Of a stretch of DNA of 64,000 nt, positions 60,036-64,000 are shown piece after piece; position 1 is the stretch's first letter, and each line of letters opens with the position of its first letter. The DNA comes from Vibrio splendidus (GTDB lineage: Bacteria > Pseudomonadota > Gammaproteobacteria > Enterobacterales > Vibrionaceae), in contig NZ_LNRF01000001.1 of NCBI RefSeq assembly GCF_001557875.1, positions 186,001 through 250,000 on the forward strand, read 5' to 3'. The notes beneath the pieces were generated by a model that did not search any database, had not been told where the DNA came from, and saw only the letters and a program-made list of their open reading frames with translations. The position numbers were made by a program, and so were the translations under genes.

Positions 60036-61317
60036 AAACCAGTGCCTCCGTGATTGGCTTATTCACGCCTTTGCGAGCAGAGAAATAAGCAGCCAGCAAA
60101 CATATCGTCAGCACACCTAAAGTGGCGTAACCAACCAATTCCAATGAGAAGTAAATGTTGAGTGGGTAACCTTCGGTTCGACCCGGAGGTGGTGGCATTT
60201 GTATATCAACCACCAGTAATAACAGCGACACCAAACCACTCACTAACGCGCCGATCGCGCTGCCAATCAGTGCCAGCAAACCCGCCTCTTTTAAGAAGCC
60301 TGCCACGATTTCAGAAGGGTAACTGCCGAGTGCCGACAAGGTGCCAATTTCACGAGTGCGTTCCGTCACCGACATGGTCATAGTATTAAACAGCGACACG
60401 AACACCACCAACGCCATCACTGCGCCCATGATGCCGAAGATACGGTCGTAAAGGTCTTTAACCTTGGTGTAGAAAAACGCGCGATCTTGCCATGGGGTGA
60501 TCTCTATTTCGGGAGCTTGTGGATCGCTTTGTCTATTCAGTAACACTTCGATGCGTTGCTGCACGATCGATGTCTTGCTGGTTTCGAAAAGGAACACCGA
60601 CAAGGTGCTGACTTTGTCTGAGGCCAAAAGCTCTTGGGCTGTGGTGATGTGGACGTACAGCTGACGTTTGTCTAGCTCAGGAACCCCAGTCGAGTAGATG
60701 CCTTGCACCTTAAAATCAAAAGCATTCAAAGCACCGTCACTGGTGGTGGCGAGCAGCGTTACCCAATCGCCAACCGCAACTTTGAGGTTACGAGCAAGGT
60801 CAGTTCCCAGCATCACTTGTGGCTCTTGGTTGTCGTATCTTGGGGATTTCACATCCGACAGGGTTTGCCCACTGCGCACATCAAGGAATGGACCTTTCAT
60901 GTCGAACTCACGCTCATTAACACCCGTTCCCATAAAGATGGTCGACTTACTGCCGTTAGACACCAAACCGCTGAAATAGACTCGCGGCTGCACACCACGC
61001 ACGTCACTATCGCCAATAATGCTCTTGGTTAGCGCTTGAACGTTGTCCAGACCATTGCTCAGCGGCATGTCTTCGTCTTGCTCAAAATATCCCGGCGTGC
61101 TCAAAGTAAGATGACCAGTATCTCGCGCTGTCGATTCACGCAGAGATTCATAGGTGTAAAGCCCATAGCCGCCCGCACTGGTCAGCGCAAATACCGCAAT
61201 CGCGATGATCAATACCGAAAGCAGGCTGCGTCGACCGTTTCTTAATAAATTAAGCCACGCCAAACGCACCGAAGTTGGAAGTAAAAACGTGCTCATTCTT
61301 TGCGTTAACTTGCCCAT
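60028..61317 (-). CDS. FtsX/MacB-type ABC transporter permease
   Basis: A 429-residue inner-membrane permease: helix 1 at about 30-50, a large periplasmic domain (50-290) and three C-terminal helices (GIMGAVMALVVFVSLFNTMTMSVTERTREIGTLSALG at about 295-331 is the FtsX-type hallmark). This topology is shared with LolC/E and MacB, which move lipoproteins or envelope molecules without classical import. GGAGG lies 7 nt before the ATG. It overlaps the ATPase gene by 13 bp. Confidence 0.9.
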   Translation of the reverse strand: MGKLTQRMSTFLLPTSVRLAWLNLLRNGRRSLLSVLIIAIAVFALTSAGGYGLYTYESLRESTARDTGHLTLSTPGYFEQDEDMPLSNGLDNVQALTKSIIGDSDVRGVQPRVYFSGLVSNGSKSTIFMGTGVNEREFDMKGPFLDVRSGQTLSDVKSPRYDNQEPQVMLGTDLARNLKVAVGDWVTLLATTSDGALNAFDFKVQGIYSTGVPELDKRQLYVHITTAQELLASDKVSTLSVFLFETSKTSIVQQRIEVLLNRQSDPQAPEIEITPWQDRAFFYTKVKDLYDRIFGIMGAVMALVVFVSLFNTMTMSVTERTREIGTLSALGSYPSEIVAGFLKEAGLLALIGSAIGALVSGLVSLLLLVVDIQMPPPPGRTEGYPLNIYFSLELVGYATLGVLTICLLAAYFSARKGVNKPITEALVYV

Positions 61318-62003
61318 GAGATCGCCTCCGTAGTTGCGGCTTGTGGAGCGAGTTTTCCATCGATTAACTCAATCACTCTGTCGCAACGCTGCGCCATTCT
61401 TGGATCATGCGTTGCGACAATAAAGGTGGTGCCCATCTCGTGGCCGAGCTCTTTCATAATGTCGATCACAAGGTTGGCAGTGTGGCTGTCTAAGCTGGCA
61501 GTCGGCTCATCGGCAATCACTAGGCTTGGGTTGTGGATTAACGCTCTGGCAATCGCGACACGTTGCTGCTGACCACCTGAAAGGTTGTCTGGGCGGTGAT
61601 GAACGTAATCCCCCAAACCAACGCGCTCCAGCATATGTAGTGCTCTGCTCTGTTGTTCTTGCTTCGTGCATTGGTTCAACATCAATGGATATGCGACGTT
61701 CTCAAGCGCCGTCATCACCGGAACAAGATTGAAGCGCTGAAACACAAAACCCAACGACTGACGACGAAAGCGCGCAGCGGAAATTTGCTCTGTTGGATAC
61801 GCTTTGCCATCAATGTTTATCTCACCTCGATAGTCCATATCCAACAAACCTAGGATGTTCAACAGTGTACTTTTCCCCGATCCCGACGGGCCGCACAACG
61901 CCACCATTTCACCGCGCTGGATATGTCCATCGACCCCGTTTAATGCATCAACACGTTGACCGCCAGTGACATATGCTTTGCCGATATCTTTAAATTCAAT
62001 CAT
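61305..62003 (-). CDS. LolD/MacB-type ABC transporter ATPase
   Basis: A 232-residue ATPase. Walker A GPSGSGKST at about 39-47, Q-loop FVFQRFN, signature LSGGQQQRVAIARAL at about 140-154, Walker B LVIADEPTASLD and H-loop ATHD. NLVPVMTALENVAYPLML is typical of the LolD/MacB branch. I start at MIEFKDIGKAY (62003), with GGAGG 8 nt upstream; a GTG five codons earlier is less likely. It energises the FtsX-type permease encoded next. Confidence 0.92.
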   Translation of the reverse strand: MIEFKDIGKAYVTGGQRVDALNGVDGHIQRGEMVALCGPSGSGKSTLLNILGLLDMDYRGEINIDGKAYPTEQISAARFRRQSLGFVFQRFNLVPVMTALENVAYPLMLNQCTKQEQQSRALHMLERVGLGDYVHHRPDNLSGGQQQRVAIARALIHNPSLVIADEPTASLDSHTANLVIDIMKELGHEMGTTFIVATHDPRMAQRCDRVIELIDGKLAPQAATTEAISWAS

Positions 62004-62069
62004 TCCTTTGTCCTCCACTGACCCATCATTCTTAAGCGTTCGCAGTTGTTAATGAGCTTTAGTAAACCG

Positions 62070-62750
62070 CTATTTGGCTTTCGCTATTAGGGCTTTAGCT
62101 GTCATTGTCTCGATGTTTCCGGCATCGGTGCTTTCCATTTTTTCAAGCCACACCTGTGCTTGCTCGAAGTCTTCAGCACGAATCGATGCGGTAATGGCAT
62201 AACGGTAAATCCACGAGGTTGCAGCGAAATGCTGTTGCTGGAAATCATCTTCCGCGAGTAACGAGAGGAACAGGTCATAACCGCGATCAAAGTGGTTAAA
62301 CATGTCTGGCAGAGAGGTGTAAGTCACTGCAGCCATGGCGCGAGTCAGGTAAGAATCTGGCAGCCCTTGAACACGAGGTTGCTCATGAATCGGCTGGTCT
62401 TCGTCTTTAAGCAGCACCAATGATTTATCAATGGTCGATAAACCCTTTTCGACATACTTCATCTTGTTCCAAGGTAAGAACGCATCACGGCCCATCAGAG
62501 TTTCTGTGCTACCTAGGTAAACCAAAGTCAGTGGCGTGGCACCGTCTTGTTGCAACGTGTCATTAAGGCGTTCGTAAGCCACTTCAACTAGGTCTTCATT
62601 GCCTTGCGCCGCTTGGTTGTAGATATCAAGCACGTCTGAACTTGGATTAGCTAGCACCAAAGTGGGTGTAAATGAAACAAGTGCAATCAGTAATGAACGC
62701 TTAAGCTGAGAGGTGGTAGAGTTTGAATTAAATAAGTGTGAAATAGTCAT
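62070..62750 (-). CDS. Periplasmic TPR-like helical protein
   Basis: A 226-residue protein with a signal sequence (about 17-35, LKRSLLIALVSFTPTLVLA-NP). The rest is alpha-helical with TPR-like spacing (LDIYNQAAQGNEDLVEVAYERLND, YVEKGLSTIDKSLVLL, RGYDLFLSLLAEDDFQQQHFAA, EDFEQAQVWLEKMES). No family name recognised. It is the first gene of the operon, 66 bp before the ATPase, and may be an assembly or cargo partner for the ABC system. Confidence 0.8.
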   Translation of the reverse strand: MTISHLFNSNSTTSQLKRSLLIALVSFTPTLVLANPSSDVLDIYNQAAQGNEDLVEVAYERLNDTLQQDGATPLTLVYLGSTETLMGRDAFLPWNKMKYVEKGLSTIDKSLVLLKDEDQPIHEQPRVQGLPDSYLTRAMAAVTYTSLPDMFNHFDRGYDLFLSLLAEDDFQQQHFAATSWIYRYAITASIRAEDFEQAQVWLEKMESTDAGNIETMTAKALIAKAK

Positions 62751-62900
62751 GATTTCTAATCCCTTTCAAATGTTGACGTTGAAAGGTTAACTAGAAATTG
62801 TCGTGCAATTTTATCAATGCGACGAATGGTAATAACAAGGAGTGAATGGTTGAGTCGGGGCGTGAGTGGTGGGAACAAAAAGCACAAGTAGTGAAAAGAT

Positions 62901-62925
62901 AAAAAGGCTAGGTACGCCTAAAGCC
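62901..62925 (-). terminator. Terminator after the LysR gene at the right end
   Basis: On the minus strand an imperfect AGGCTTTAGG / CCTAGCCT stem followed by TTTTT. It lies just downstream of the LysR stop and insulates the envelope operon promoter region (62751-62900). Confidence 0.65.
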
Positions 62926-62946
62926 TCTTATCAACTTCGTAAACTT

Positions 62947-63840
62947 TCAGCGATCATTGAGCGAAGCTGCAAGGAAATCGATGAACAGTCGTAGTTTGAG
63001 TGGCATTGGATCTCGCTCAGGAAACAATGCATAGACATTCTTCTCTGGCATCAGATAGTTAGGTAGCAAGGGCAGCAATTTCCCAGACTGAATAGGCGCA
63101 TTGGCAATAAAGTCGGGAAGCCTAGCGATCCCAAGCCCTGCCATGGTCGCACACAGTAATGCTTCGCTGTTGTTGACTCGGTAATTGCCTTTCACTACAA
63201 CACTGGTCACCTGATCTTGGTGACCAAAAAACCACTCGGTACTCTCAGATGTATGACGATAGAGCAAAGCGTTGTGTGCACTGAGTTCGCAGACCTCGGT
63301 TGGCATGGACAAACCATTCTCATCAAAATACGTAGGCGAGGCGCAGATAACGCTACGGACGCTGGTTAACCGCTTCGCCACTAAACTCGAGTCATTTAAA
63401 TCCCCAGCTCGAATCGTGACGTCGAATCCTCCTTCGACAATATCGACGTAACCATCATCCATCGTCATGTCGATGTGAATATGAGGATAACGTTTGAGAA
63501 ATTGTGGGATGAGAGGGGCTAATATCAGACGACCAAAAGACATTGGTGCACTAACCCGCAATGTGCCAATTGCCTGATGTTGCTGACTGGTTGCAGCATC
63601 TTCAGCTTTTTGCAGCCAATAATTGGCTTTGGTGAGGTGATCGTAAAACTGCTCACCAGATTCAGTAAGCGATACTTGGCGTGTAGTACGATGCAGCAAA
63701 CGCACTCCAAGGCTCGACTCCAGTTGGATCACCCGTTTGTTGACCGCCGAACGTGACACGCCCAGTTCACGCGCTGCGCCCGAAAAGCTCGATTGTTTTA
63801 CCACCGCAAGGAAATAGGGAATAGCGTCTAAGTGCTGCAT
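62947..63840 (-). CDS. LysR-family transcriptional regulator
   Basis: A 297-residue LysR regulator of the CrgA/DmlR-like group. The winged helix is at residues 1-60 (DAIPYFLAVVKQSSFSGAARELGVSRSAVNKRVIQLESSLGVRLLHRTTR), followed by an effector domain (GTLRVSAPMSFGRLILAPLIPQFL). The ATG at 63840 is preferred; the frame extends four codons to a TTG. It is divergent from a gene that starts at 63944, the probable target. Confidence 0.9.
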   Translation of the reverse strand: MQHLDAIPYFLAVVKQSSFSGAARELGVSRSAVNKRVIQLESSLGVRLLHRTTRQVSLTESGEQFYDHLTKANYWLQKAEDAATSQQHQAIGTLRVSAPMSFGRLILAPLIPQFLKRYPHIHIDMTMDDGYVDIVEGGFDVTIRAGDLNDSSLVAKRLTSVRSVICASPTYFDENGLSMPTEVCELSAHNALLYRHTSESTEWFFGHQDQVTSVVVKGNYRVNNSEALLCATMAGLGIARLPDFIANAPIQSGKLLPLLPNYLMPEKNVYALFPERDPMPLKLRLFIDFLAASLNDR

Positions 63841-63943
63841 GATTGTCGCCAATTTGGATACAGTATGGAGAGTGTAGAGCCTATTCTCTAATCAATCTAG
63901 GTCTATTATGCTGATTTCATCGACTTCAACAATAGAGTAAGAC

Positions 63944-64000
63944 ATGAAATCACTGATAAAACCGGCAGCGGCAAAAAGGCACATTAATGGTATCGGTCGA
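63944..64000 (+). CDS. Partial CDS at the right edge, divergent from LysR
   Basis: The first 19 codons of a gene (MKSLIKPAAAKRHINGIGR) run off the window. TAGAGTAA lies 4-11 nt before the ATG. Too short to identify. Divergent LysR pairs usually regulate such a gene. Confidence 0.4.
   Translation, partial: MKSLIKPAAAKRHINGIGR

Noticed and set aside
1..64000. CRISPR arrays, tRNA or rRNA genes, transposases, integrases, attachment sites
   Set aside because: I looked for direct repeats with regular spacers, tRNA-like cloverleaves and recombinase genes on both strands and saw none.

Overview
The window reads as an ordinary, gene-dense stretch of a Vibrio chromosome, most likely chromosome 2 of a Splendidus-clade-like species. 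Reasons: NorVW, a VemP-type export monitor upstream of secDF, FRase I-like nitroreductase, mtlADR in Vibrio arrangement, nhaD, a ChrR/RpoE photolyase-cfa operon, AT-rich intergenic DNA and compact hairpin terminators. The species and replicon are inferences from gene content. There is no rRNA, tRNA, CRISPR array, insertion sequence or prophage.

Layout. 0-8 kb: the end of a yjiHG pair, a 56-residue small protein, a 7-bp repeat tract before nhaD, an alkylation-repair pair (Ada-AlkA fusion and Ogt), and the divergent hdfR/maoP pair. 8-14 kb: nagB with a candidate NagC operator, then mtlA-mtlD-mtlR on the minus strand with hairpins between the cistrons and CRP-like sites upstream. 14-21 kb: an uncharacterised wHTH plus nuclease-like protein, nitroreductase, norVW behind a sigma-54 promoter and NorR-like sites, gltS and yibL. 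21-23.4 kb: a DUF4344 metallopeptidase, a tautomerase-like protein without the N-terminal proline, and a LON-domain protein.

23.5-33.6 kb is one long plus-strand block: ECF sigma factor and ChrR-type anti-sigma, then DUF523/DUF1722, photolyase, an NTF2-like protein, SDR, FAD oxidoreductase, DUF1365, Cfa, DUF2878, chalcone-isomerase-like and DUF3833 proteins. By analogy with Rhodobacter RpoE-ChrR it is a singlet-oxygen/light-damage response that repairs DNA and remodels membrane fatty acids. 33.8-45.8 kb holds small housekeeping genes, an unfamiliar three-gene FAD oxidoreductase operon, a LysR-SDR-MFS-ene reductase locus, an RlmJ-like methyltransferase and a LysE exporter.

46-49.7 kb is secD-secF preceded by a gene whose C-terminus carries a VemP-like stalling motif, so this secDF is probably the inducible SecDF2. 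49.9-62.8 kb holds two tandem M16 lipoprotein peptidases and a seven-gene envelope operon: TPR-like periplasmic protein, ABC ATPase, FtsX-type permease, LolA-like protein, outer-membrane barrel, and a LytS/LytTR two-component system. Between the two peptidases lies an internally deleted scrap of the LytTR regulator's 3' end, which marks the endpoint of an old tandem duplication. The best candidates for something not well described are this Lol-like operon with its M16 neighbours, the VemP element, and the nuclease-like protein at 14 kb.
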